Assembly: GCF_014805625.2 (NCBI RefSeq)
Contig: NW_023998417.1
Coordinates: 15,935,287-15,999,286 of the forward strand
Reading direction: 5' to 3'
Length of the DNA stretch: 64,000 nucleotides
Source: Glossina fuscipes
Taxonomy: Eukaryota; Arthropoda; Insecta; Diptera; Glossinidae
Shown here: piece by piece, positions 13,740 to 25,500 of the stretch
How positions within the stretch are numbered: the stretch's first letter is position 1
How the letters are laid out: each line of letters starts with the position of its first letter
Translations under genes and position numbers: made by a program
Notes under the pieces: generated by a model
The model's input: only the letters and a program-made list of their open reading frames with translations
Told to the model about the DNA's origin: nothing
Database searches by the model: none

Positions 13740-15129
13740 GTAAGTATTGCTCATTAAAATAAGTCATTTATCTCAAGCGGTAAGAAGAAAAAATATAATT
13801 CTCAGTTAATAAGTCGCGAAACAAAAAGTGAACATTCATAACGTATGCAATAAAGACAGCTTACAACAGTTATCGAAATCATTATTATCGTGAACGTAAC
13901 TGACAAGAAGGCATACTATATAGAGGCGATTGCTTATGCACGCAAATACGCATAAATAAATAAACACATTAACGACGTAACCGTAATACAATATAAACAA
14001 GTATTAAAAAAACAAAGTAAACTTTAATCAAAAGAATTTCAGGTACACGAGCCATTTTTATAGATATGTAAAGAGAGGTAAATGTTGTATATGTGCATAA
14101 GTGACGTTTACATGTTTACAACTTTTAATTTAGCCGTTGAATTGACACTCGTAAAGTGTGAAACATTTATACATATGTCTGTACACCTACCTGAAACAGT
14201 AGAGAAAGCAAAAAGGAATAAATGGAAAAAATGTGAGTGACCAAGAAAAAGCGAACGAAACGAAAAATTTCTCCCTACATGGGTATAACATATGGTTATA
14301 CGAATTCTAAAAGAGCACAGCAGAGCTGTGCAAAGAAGAGTAGAGAAAACAAATATTAAACATTTACTAGAGCTTCAAGAAAGCGCACCTTAAAGAGAAG
14401 ATAAGTGAAAAATAGCTAAAAAGAAATCAGCGACTTAAAGCGAATCTTATTTACCCACCATATCAGTTAAATATATAAAAATATTTCTGCCCATTATTAG
14501 ATGTGGGCGTACTAAAAAAGTTAATCGGTGTCAGTTGAGGGAAAATTTGTGCTAAAATCTAAAACACGTTTGCTATATTGAAAAAAAACCTTCCGACATT
14601 TTGGCTTCTTAAAGCTGACTTTACTTTTCTGACTCTTTAAGATATTTTGAACATCGCAATGATAAATGAGAAGACAGACGTGGCTGTAAAAATCAGCGGT
14701 TAAGCGTTTAGATATTAGGAACTCTCATAAGCGGTATGGTACAATTCGTATTCCACCCTTTTCCGAGGGCAAACCTAAAAATAGAGGACGCCACGCATGT
14801 GTCGGTACATTCAACTGCATAGGCATAGAACAACACACAGAAACGACGCCAACACCAACTGGTTGTTTGCATTAATACAAAGACCACCACTACTAAATAA
14901 GACAAACATCATAAAATGCCTTAAAGAAGAGACAAGAAAAAAAAACAATAAAAATTCTTTTGAAAAATTACAATTTGGCAAGTGCCCCGTTGTTGAGCAT
15001 TTATGCGCACCCACGTACTCCGTCTGCACACGTGAAACATGTCTATTAAAATGGAGAATCGTATGATATGACACAAAATAAAGCCCACGTGTTTAGTTCA
15101 TTTAATAACGAATACAATGATGTGTCGTT

Positions 15130-15339
15130 ATGGCTTCTAATAATAACGAAAACGCAGATGATATGAATAGTGTGCTGATACTGCCCGCATCTTGCACTAA
15201 ACACTTAATGGAAATATTAAGATCACGCACGATAGCTTACGGTCGAATTCAACTACCTGAATTACCTGATAAGTTGATTATTTCAGCTCTCTTCATTGAC
15301 AGCACTTTAAGACCTCTAGATCTAATGGCTTGCGAATAA
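15130..15339 (+). CDS. Unrecognised 69-codon ORF
   Basis: The ORF runs from ATG to TAA with an in-frame TGA 12 bases before the start. The peptide has balanced composition, unlike the Leu/Phe/Cys-rich frames typical of chance ORFs here. It has an acidic Asn-rich start (MASNNNENADD) and then a mixed segment including ILRSRTIAYGRIQLPELPD. It has no signal peptide or membrane segment, and I know no family match. It could be a small nested gene in the collagen intron, a relic of a mobile element, or chance. The length is well within chance expectation. Confidence 0.2.
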   Translation: MASNNNENADDMNSVLILPASCTKHLMEILRSRTIAYGRIQLPELPDKLIISALFIDSTLRPLDLMACE

Positions 15340-18300
15340 TTGGTTTTTTATGGCCGGTAATAGTGAACTCAAAGCTTCTTATTATGTTTCAAAAACAGCA
15401 CGCAGCTGAATTGCGAGTGCATTTTTGGCTTTGAATGCCATCGTTTTTGGTCATTATTTTTGCCTTTTTAACTTTTTATATGGTCGACCAGCCGCAACAT
15501 ATGCATCTTGCATGTTAAAACCAAGTTAACATAGTACTAGCAAACCGTAACTTGCATATAACTGCATGAACATATGCCTGCGTAAGCATATATTGCACTC
15601 GCACATGTACGTTTATGTACAAGTTGTCTCAGTTGCCTTATTTCGAAAGAAACAAAAATCAACGGTAGAGACCACATAATGTTGTTAAATGTACGGTATT
15701 ATCATTGTTGTTGTATCGGTATGTTTTTATGCTTGTCTTACATTTAAATTGGTAGCATGTACAAGCCAAACGACACACTGCAACACATGTTTATGCATAT
15801 GTTTCTACATAGGATCCAAGATTTACTTCAAACTACAGCCATGCGTCCATTCGTGTCGTATAGCAAATGCCTGGATATGAACGCACCGACAAAATACAGT
15901 AAAGTAAACTAAAGATCAACTGCACCATCATCAGTCAGATGTATGTCTAGGAAAGGAGTAAAGTATAATATTGTAATTCATATATGTTTGCTTTTTGTAC
16001 ATGAATCTAGACATTTATATATGAATGTATGTATGTATATTTATAACATTGTATTTATAATTCACTGCATATGCAGCACGCATATGCACATAGTGATGAT
16101 ATGCTGATGAAGGCTACACAACTATAAATGACACATTTGTTATACACTGGTTTCGGTTTTAATCATAAGCATTGCGTGGCGGCAGAGAGGCGAGGCAGAG
16201 TAATTGTGTTGAAAAATTTGTGGAAAATTGCACAATTTACACATTTTCGTTGCTATTTTGTTTTCGTTTTTCTGAAGAATTTTATGGAAAACTCTTTGTC
16301 GTAGAGAAACAAGCAAACTATTATAAGAGGTTATTATACAAAACTTTCCGAATTAGTTAGGAATTCGGCTAAGCTGAACGAAAACTAAGAATGTACTCAG
16401 ATAATTGCAATTTTAGAAGCTTTTTTTTTCCTTTTTTTCTTATATTCATAGAACATGCAAGAAAGCTACGTCCCTTGGGCTAATAATATCTTTTTAAAAG
16501 CTTTTCTGTGAAAGCGAACATATTGGAAAAAATATTTCCCTTCTGGTTATGAGTGACACCAAGATCATATTTATGTCTACGGCAATCCATTATTCTTGAG
16601 CACTGTTACGGAAGGAAAAACCGGTCACATTTTAAATTGGTTAAAAAGATATATTTACCATCCAGAGCGGAAAACAATTTGACGTGAAAAGGGATTGAAT
16701 GCCAGGTTCACGGGGAAGTAAACGTAATTAGTATTTAAATGGAATTTATTGGATATGATCTAAACGGCGAGTCAAGAGCAAAATGCTTTTCGCAATGATA
16801 ACAGTGCAAAATTATTCTTAGTCTTCATTTGCCTGAAAAAGTTGAAAGTCTGCAACTAATTGAAGATATCTTCGTAAAAAAGGGAACCGAACTGTAAAAT
16901 GAGATAGCCGACGGGATGTTTCACAGGCCTATCATAGAGTGAATGTGAAACTTCTTTCAATTGATAGCGGCAAATACAGGTAGCGAGTTTCTGCTTATAT
17001 TCTTATGAGAGACGATAAGCCACATAAGCAGGGTCTACGTGCGTTTGCTAATCCTGTCATTTGTACTAAGTATGCCGATTCTCGAAAGTTCTTTGTTATC
17101 ACGATTCGCGCAGAAGTATTCTATTTTGTCCTATTCCTTATTTTGTAGATAAGTGCATTTTTTGTAGCTGTGTGTGTAGATGCACAAATAGTAATTGTTT
17201 TTAAACATCGCTGTAAGCACAAGAATCTTACAAAAAATAACATAAAAATATGCGGCAAATAATTGTCTGCTATATATATTTAACACAATAGCAATACTGC
17301 TACGAAAAACGAAAATAAAAAATGAAAATGAATCCTGTAGAGAAAAATCCCCACTGCAAACACCCAGAAACAATAAAACAAACTGAATTTGTGTGACAGG
17401 GAAACACGCATACCGCCAACCATAAAGATTTTGCAGTAAATATAAATTATTTGACAAAAATTGGTATTGTTTATTATATCAAGAAAAAAAAAAAACAACA
17501 ACCACAACATTTTTAAAGCCGAAAATATCATGCATATGCTTACAGCCACCGTACGGCCAACGATAAACCAGAAATAAAGGTGACAAGCTGCCACAATATG
17601 AGCGTATTTCAGAGAAGATCTGTCGGGACCAGAACAGAAAACAACGCAATAAGTATGGATGACTCTGTTTACAGTGAAAGTAACGGAGCGATGCTTCGGA
17701 CTTTGGTTCGTTTACGCAAGAGACGTACGCAGGCAAACTCGACGATGAGTAAATAACAATAAATATATCAGAGAAACTGAAAACCAGGCCGTACAGTGGG
17801 TTGAGCGTATGGAAACATTTAAAAAAAGTAGCTATAGTCTGCTACAACTTGAATGAACGAAATCAATGCTAGTACGCTAGTCTTCTAGCGTCCGCAATAA
17901 TTGGGCTACAAATCTTTCGAAAAGCATAAAACAAAGCTACTTTTTTCTTTCCTGCTTAATTAAAGGCTTCTGCTAAAAAAATGTTATAATCACAACTCTC
18001 ATAGCATAAAAGTGTATGTGTATCAGATTTGTTTTGTTTATTTAGCATTGATGAAAATTTTGTTGCATTTTCTTTAATTTATGTCTAAGATGGGAAGTAT
18101 GCTAGCTCGGCATATAATCGAGACCATAAAACTATAAATTTCCATGAATTTTTCTGTTGTACATTGATTTCGTCTCGATTTCAGTTCTCTGTGTGTTTTC
18201 CTTATGCAATTGGCTTTGAAAAATTCCACAGATGTAAACCACAACCACACGCACATTCGCACTTCAAATACTTGTGTATACATATATACCAGCACAATTG

Positions 18301-18715
18301 ACTACTCATGTGGGCTAATAGCAACGCGAACACAGGAAGGACGTCGACATACGTGCGTACGATGCGTGCTTGCTCGTATACCGTGACAAACCACAAGCAA
18401 AAAGAAGGAAATATTTCTGTTCAGTTTTAGGTGAATATTTAATGCTCTTCATGTATAGTACGATTAAGTTGCTTAAGGGAAGCAGATGCAAAGTGGAGTT
18501 GCTTTTAAAAGTGAGGAAATAATCAAAATCTCAAAAGAAATGAAGATGCCATCGATCTGCTGGCCCAACGAAATCCGTTGTAAATCGAAATAGATACTGC
18601 ACTCATACAATTATTGTGAGCATTTTCGGTCAGCTCAGAAGAGCGCAAGCTGGCAAACAGAGGACCTATATGAGAAGTCAAGAATTCAAATTTAAACTGA
18701 AATATTTTATTTCCT
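15340..18715. other. Non-coding stretch rich in CATATGCA-type motifs
   Basis: Between about 15490 and 16100 the motif 'catatgca' and close variants recur several times, together with 'tgtatgtatgtat' at 16027-16039. No gene is supported. ORFs around 17131-17736 (-) are hydrophobic frames over AT-rich DNA. Confidence 0.4.
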
Positions 18716-18717
18716 TA

Positions 18718-19010
18718 TTATATTCACCACTGAAGGTGGGGGATATATTCGCAAAACGTTTACAATATGCAGCAGAAAGAAAACTTCAGACTTTGTACAA
18801 AGTAGGCAGGTTTTTGATAAGTATTGAGATCTGAATCGTTCCAACTATTAGTCTGTATGAACAGCTCTGGTAAATATTCTCCTGATTGCAAAAATTACAA
18901 AACCGGCTTCAAATTTCGCTGTTCTGCCGCAAACGAACAAAATTTGTCAGTGGGCGCATCTGCAGTACATAAACCGAGAACGCTTTTGTGTTGAAACCAA
19001 AACAAAAATC
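18718..19010 (+). repeat. DINE-1-like element, copy E
   Basis: Its head reads 'tattcaccactgaaggtggg' then 'ggatatattc' and 'aaaacgtttacaa'. This parallels copy A ('accactgaaaaatgaggg', 'ctatattc', 'gaaacgtttgcaa'). The usual 'gtccgtctgtc' block is decayed to 'agtctgtatgaacag'. The 3' limit is uncertain. Confidence 0.5.
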
Positions 19011-19199
19011 GGATTTTTCGCTTATTATCTATCAAGTAGCGGCAAACTAAAAATCATAAATATTTACGCATATATCGGTCCTACAGTTTTTCTTTTCAAT
19101 AGTGACGATAGGTGCGAAACTCATCCAGAGCTGAATTACTATTTTGTTTTTCATCGCATAGCGATGGTGAGCATCACATAATCGGGATGAAAAGAATAT

Positions 19200-19500
19200 A
19201 ATTATACACCATACCACTTGCGGTACAGGGTGGTCATAATTTGAATTGATTTAAGCCTGCCTGTTCGTCTGTCCACCAAACCATCCGATTACTGCGCAAG
19301 TAAATTTATGTTCAATCTACTGATCGCAATTTTTGAGATATTTCTATGAATTTTGGTACAGTGACGTGTTTTTTCACCCAAGGACGAACGCTGTCGAAAA
19401 TGGCTCGGATCGCTCCACTTAGACACTGTGTTAGACAATGTAGTATAAGGTCTGTAATGGTCGGCTTTGCCCGACAATAACGTTCCTACTCGTTTTTAAT
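19200..19500 (+). repeat. Near-complete DINE-1-like element, copy F
   Basis: This is the best preserved copy. It has a head hairpin around 'ataccacttgcggta' (19211-19225), 'gcctgttcgtctgtcc', 'gttcaatctactgatcgcaa', 'cgaaaatggctcgg', a tail hairpin TCGG-ctttgc-CCGA at 19460-19475 and a terminal 'ttcctactcgtttttaa'. Head and tail together suggest a full element of about 300 bp. A 62-codon minus-strand frame inside it (19477-19289) is only a shadow of the repeat. Confidence 0.72.
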
Positions 19501-22500
19501 GAAAATCAGTAAATTTTAGAACCTCGTTCAAAGTTCCTTAGTTAAATTTAGTAAATTAATTTTATGACAAGACAGTGAACAGTTTAAGAGGAGAAAATTC
19601 TTTGCTTGTATGATTGGCCAGGAAACAGTTTGTCATTTGGGCGTTGGGTAACCCTTCCTAAGTTAAAGTTTTACACAACCGTTAAAAATGTAGCAAAGCT
19701 GCGCACCAGCCTATATTTTAAGCTGCATACAATTAGTCAAAAATATAAGAGTAAAGCGTTCTGTCAGACGCAATAAGCATTACACCATTTATCCCAACTT
19801 TAAAAAACAACAGACAAGAGTGGCTCAAGTATTCATGCATATGCGAAGACTTAAATCTCATAAATTAGTATTCATATACATCTATTCGTCGTTAGAGCAT
19901 CTTACAAATACATGACAACATTTTGACGCAATTTTCATCACTAATTAATGATTATGTTTTGTCTATTTTGTATAAATTTTTTTACAAAATTCTTCGTTCT
20001 AGAGATTTTTATTGGCTGGCTGCCACCTCACCAAACAAGCTAATGATTTACGTATGGGAAAATGGTAATCGTTAAGCTATTAGGGAAAATTTATAATTCT
20101 TGATATACGTGGGCGTGTTATCACTTTGCAACAATACAATTTAGTGACAAACTGTTTGTAAACACGCAAACGTGAAAAGCGCATCACGGAACAGAATGTA
20201 GGGAATTAAATACATCCAAGTTAAGCCGAATTTTATACGTGCGTACCACGGCCATTAAGATAATTTTTATTATTATTATTACAGCATTAAACGATACCTA
20301 TCATATTTCAGTTTTGTTGCAATTTTCGTAAGTCAAAGTTCCGCAGGCAAATTGTGGTAGTAAGTAGAACTCTACTGCGAGGGTTTTGGGAACTTTGAAA
20401 ATGTTGTCCGTAGACACGCATAATATACGTGACTGTTCGTCATGCTCCACCGTAATGAACACTTTTCTAGCGTCTAGTTGAGTTCTATTTATACTTTCGT
20501 CTATCACATTAACTTGAACACAAATTTTGACTGTGCCTAATACACGACATTGCATACATTAAAATGGTTACTTTCTTTGTAAAAATTAACTCCCTCCATG
20601 AGGCAGTTTATAACTCGGTGTAGGAGTAGTGGTTTCGAATTTTGCTCATAGACCTATTTATGTCGTATACGTCGTACTATGTACGAATATATTCATATTT
20701 ATCAGCAAAACTTATTACAAATCCACGGACTGCAGAAAGCTTATCATTTATGTATCGCAAACTGTTCCATAAGACGAAACCCGTAAAGGAATTCAAATGT
20801 TATTCGTAAAGATGAAGTATTACTATGAGTCACTAACTTTGATCCGCTAGGTGAGAAAACCTGCACGGAATTTCGTATTTTTTGTCTGAAAGCTTTGGTT
20901 GCATGCGAGAAATAACTGCAGTTTCGTGTAATCCAATTCGAGTACCGAACATTTTTAGAACAAATTTGTTCCAAATCTTATTCTTTCCTTTTTGTCTACG
21001 GAAATAAAAATTAGTTTTACACATTTGTGTTTGTGTGAATATCGCCGTCGCTCTAGATATACCAGTAACATATTATTAACACCTGATATTAAACAAACAC
21101 GTAAAGAAGCATACATCCGTAAAAGTACAGTTGACCGCCAAAGCGCGTTAAAGCATAGTTATACACAAAATTGAAACGGAAACCGCTAATTTCCACCTTC
21201 TGGCATAGTAAACGATTACTACACATGCTCCTTCATGTTTATGAGAAACGAAGCCTTTTTTTAAAGGTGCGTGTGTACATGTGTAAAGAAAATAAAGTAA
21301 ATTGTAATCTTTTCCCGAGATTATGTAGCGACTTATGTTTTCTATTTTCACTTCGTACGTTTTAAAACTACATGTCATAGGCATTAAAGATCAACAATCA
21401 TGAACAATCATGACATTTCTATAGTATATAGCTTCTGTGAAAAGTTTTAATCTAATGCAGATTTTTTTTAGTGTATTCGTGAAAGGCACTATGAATTTTT
21501 TCCAGAAATATTTACCACTGATAGTTAGAGTCCTTAGTAAAACCAGATTAAGAGATTAAAACAAGCCAGGTACACCTGCACTTCGCCTTGTGTTGCATTC
21601 TCACTGTTTGCTCAAAAAATCTTTTCTATATTGTGTCTGCCGGTAGTGGGCTACTGTTATCCTCCCGTTTGTAACACATCAACATTGCCATTTCATATTC
21701 AAAGCTTGAAACGCGAATTTTGCAGGTCTGTGTCTTAAGTGGAGATAGTTGGACCAAAAAAAAAATCAAAAAACTGCTATGATCACAGATAGTATCAGTG
21801 CTTTACATACAATTGAAAGAAAAATCGTCGTTTGCATGTATCAACAGAGTAAGGTATCTGTAACTCGTTGCAAAGTGCATTAGTTGCACAGCATTAATAA
21901 TCTACACATGCAGCAGGCTACGAATACATATAATCAAGCGTGCACATACGGAGCCTCATTTATTCATTTTCTCCTCTTTCAATGCTGTTGATTTTGCCAG
22001 CAATGTGTGTATGTACAATTTCCAGGATAATATGCAGAAAACCACTACGTAACACTTGACATAAACAGACCTCTTCCTTCCACTCACCAACACATAAACG
22101 TATGCACACATATATAGCTTAACAATAAGGATTCATTGATATCAATTATTTAGACGTGTTCGAATATTTGAATACATGACTAAGTACCTGCTATAATAGA
22201 TATGTGCCTGTTGTTGTTGTTAATAATAAATTACTGTGAAGGAAAACGCACTTCCTAATCACTTGAATAACTTTCTCGGTCGTCGATAATTGGAAATTTC
22301 CATGGTTACCTTTACATCTATACATGTACGTAAGTGTATGTTTGTTTTTTCTACAATGCAATGAGGGCAGTGAGTGACTCTAAAGAGAATCCTGTTTTTA
22401 GTATTTGACTTTTTTCACATTTGCCTCTGCTTTTGTTTTGAGATGAGACGTAATTGGTATCTTTTGTTCGTTCATAATCGCTAACTACCGGTTTATTGTC

Positions 22501-25500
22501 TACATGGAATGTATAACTTCATGTACATGAAAATATGCGCGAACATTATTGTAATAGAAGAGATAGATCGTATGCAATTTCATCATTTTGAAATCCTGTC
22601 TGTCGTCTAAATTGAAAGACAAGCATCTACGGAAAATTAGTTGGTCTAAAAGTAAAGGAATCGAAAAATTTAAAAATTAGTTGTATGTAAACAGATAGCA
22701 TTCATTTACTCCTTGTTCGTACGGAGCATTTTGACTATTTACTATAAAGAGATTAAGGATATATAAGTAAATTTATTGAGGCCATAGAAAGTTTTTTATG
22801 AGCGGCTTCATGTAACGGAATTCGGTTTTCTAATACATCTGATCGTTGTAGTTTTATTCGATCACAATACACCCCGAAACATTTTGGGTAAAAAGTCCAT
22901 CAAATAAACTATTCGACTATTATGCTTGAAGTTTTTCCGGGTGTGTCGAGCATTTTCACAAGTTTCCTAAACATGTCCACTATTATGCAAAAGAATAAAT
23001 ATGTTTTTGTGAGTCAATTAGCACAAGATGAAACAAACGACTGCAAAGTCCATCGCACATATAAGTACAATCAGGACAAAAGGCTACCACCAAATTAATC
23101 TTTAAGATTTTCTCAAATATGTTGATTTTAATGGTCGTCGTAATCTCTTAAATCTCGGGCTCGCAACTAAACCTTTCTCAGCTTTTAGAAACAGTCCAAG
23201 ATTGAATAATTTACTGGATGCCACAACTTATTCAAAACTACACAGGTGATTACGAAGCTTACAAAGAAATCTAGTTGACACAGTAGGATTTTAAGACATG
23301 TTGTGCACGTACGTTCAGCAAATTCTAATAATCGCATCCTTTTCACGAACTTCACCAAGCCTACCAAACACAAGTGTATGTATATTTTAATTTCATCGTT
23401 ACCAAAGTTAGCCTAGAACACTGCAAGCTATCGGAAGATAAAATTCAATCTCCCTCCTCTTGAAACGGATGATAACAAAAGCCATGCATGCAAACATCCT
23501 TTCAGCGCAGTGGAAAAACGTCATTTGCACAACAAACTCTTAATCAAACTTAAATCGAAATGCTGACCAGAACATAACTAACGACCTATAAATTTCACTT
23601 CTACAATCACCACTACGACCACCCCTATTTTGTCCGTAATATTGATAGTGATGGTATTTAATTTGTGTTCAGTATGCTATCGATTATTTGTCATATAAAT
23701 TACTGTTTTTCCTCTTTTCTCAGCGTTTTAAATTCTATGCATATAAATTTTACTATAATATACAAATATTTAGTGTTTTTAGCCTATTGTCCTGAGATTT
23801 TGATTGCTGATGTCATTGCTGTTGCGCAAAGATTGTCTACGTGATTTGTGATATCCTTTATGTGTGTATATTCGTATACAGTTTTGTGTAATTTGATACC
23901 TATAAACCATCGTTATACGTATATGCTTCATTATTATGCATTTTAATTATCTCAAGTCGCCGGTAGCTCTATGATTTCCTGGTAAAATGATTTATTTAAT
24001 GATATTTTAGTTTTTGTTTCTTTCCCCTAAAGTAAGGATTTTAATAATTCGACATGTGAACATATTCTATACATATGTCGATATTCTGACCTGTTTTTAA
24101 ACTATACATTATTTTTATTTTTGCCTTTGTGTCAGTTCGATTTAAATTGTTGATATTTTTAAAATTTTCCAGTCCCCAATTGTCCAACATATGCAGCTTG
24201 AGGAGAACCTAAATCAATTACTGTGTCTCTAGCGTGAAAGCGTAAGAACGAAACAGTATTAAGTTGTGAGTCGAAAAGGCCTATTTCTCAGTATATGTTA
24301 TCTCGGCAGGGATATTTTAATTAATTTATTATTATTATAATATAATCGAGTAATTATAATTGTTTATATCTATGCTTTAAGGAAGGAGACCACCAGCACT
24401 TTCTCAGTATTCCGAAAGTATATCATTTGCGTAGTAGCCTTTGAAAGCCTTTGACGCTGACAGCGTCGAGCAGATTCTTAACGCTTGCTGAAGCACATTT
24501 AAGTAGGGAGATCTTTCTATCTCAATCGATACGTTTAAATTAAGCAAGCACGCCCTTGCAATTTGTTTTCATTTTTCAAAACAAGGCAAAGAACGGATCT
24601 TTACAGCACCGATATATTTTTATTATTGTCAATAACCTTTACGGTCACAAAGCTGCTTTAGCAACCAAAGTTACTGTAGTGTTTATAATCGATATCAAAT
24701 ATTTCCCATTAAACTCTAAATAAAGGAGAGGATTTTCTGTCATTTTACATCAATTCTCCTTTAGATGGCGTTACGCAGATGTTTTGCGTGCATTATATTA
24801 ATAATTATTACAAGTTTTTGTAGCTCATAGTAAACAAAGTGTCGGAGTTTGCACACGCCTGACTTTATCTAATAGACACAGTTATTTGGTCATCAACATT
24901 CTTAGCAAAATGCATTTTCCATTAGGATAGCAACTTATTTATTTATGCACATGGTTTACAGGTTTTATTCTAAGCCTGTAAAATTATCTCATAAATTTGC
25001 ATTTAATTATCTTTTCTTTAAAAATTTGGAAATAAATCTAACATGTACAAACAAATATCTTTCGAATTTCAAATGCAAATGCATTTGGCAAATGAACAGG
25101 CAAATGAATGTAAGTCCAATTTAAATTCAAACACCCCGAAGGTGTTGTGAAAACGTTAGAACATAAATACATAAAATTTAGCAAATTCTTGTTCAACTTA
25201 AATTACAGGACATTTTTTATGAGCACTTAACTAAAGTGGATAGAGTAAAGCTATAGAATGTGCCTCTTCCAATTTTATTTTGTTTAGAAAGTCCATTTAA
25301 CCATTTAACTTATGTCCTTTCGCAGTAATCTCCCCAAGAGTATGTTATTACTTAATAAGCCATTATGGCGTCTAAAGTCCGCTCACAAAAATCCTCCCTT
25401 AGCTTGCTTGTTTTCGTATGTTTAATTTAGCCTGAAATTTTTGTGGTTTTCTTAATTGATTATTTTGTTGTGGTAACTACACTTCTTGGCAACGTGAAAA

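Larger units (their letters stand above)
3300..15100. other. AT-rich non-coding stretch
   Basis: I see no gene here. The stretch contains a (GATGAC)n tract at 7812-7838, a poly-A run at 8351-8366, and ORFs of chance length. One is a 123-codon frame at 7011-6640 (-), opened by TTG rather than ATG. Another is a 112-codon frame at 7970-8308 (+) with a hydrophobic N-terminal run. A short ATG-to-donor candidate at 13681-13739 is described separately. Confidence 0.5.

Noticed and set aside
17131..17736. Three overlapping hydrophobic minus-strand ORFs
   Set aside because: Phe/Leu/Tyr/Cys-rich frames typical of translated AT-rich non-coding DNA.
19289..19477. 62-codon minus-strand ORF
   Set aside because: It lies entirely within DINE-1-like copy F.
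23590..23630. Minus-strand GGTGGTCGTAGTGGT resembling Gly-rich collagen code
   Set aside because: The frame does not keep Gly at every third residue and is only a few codons long.
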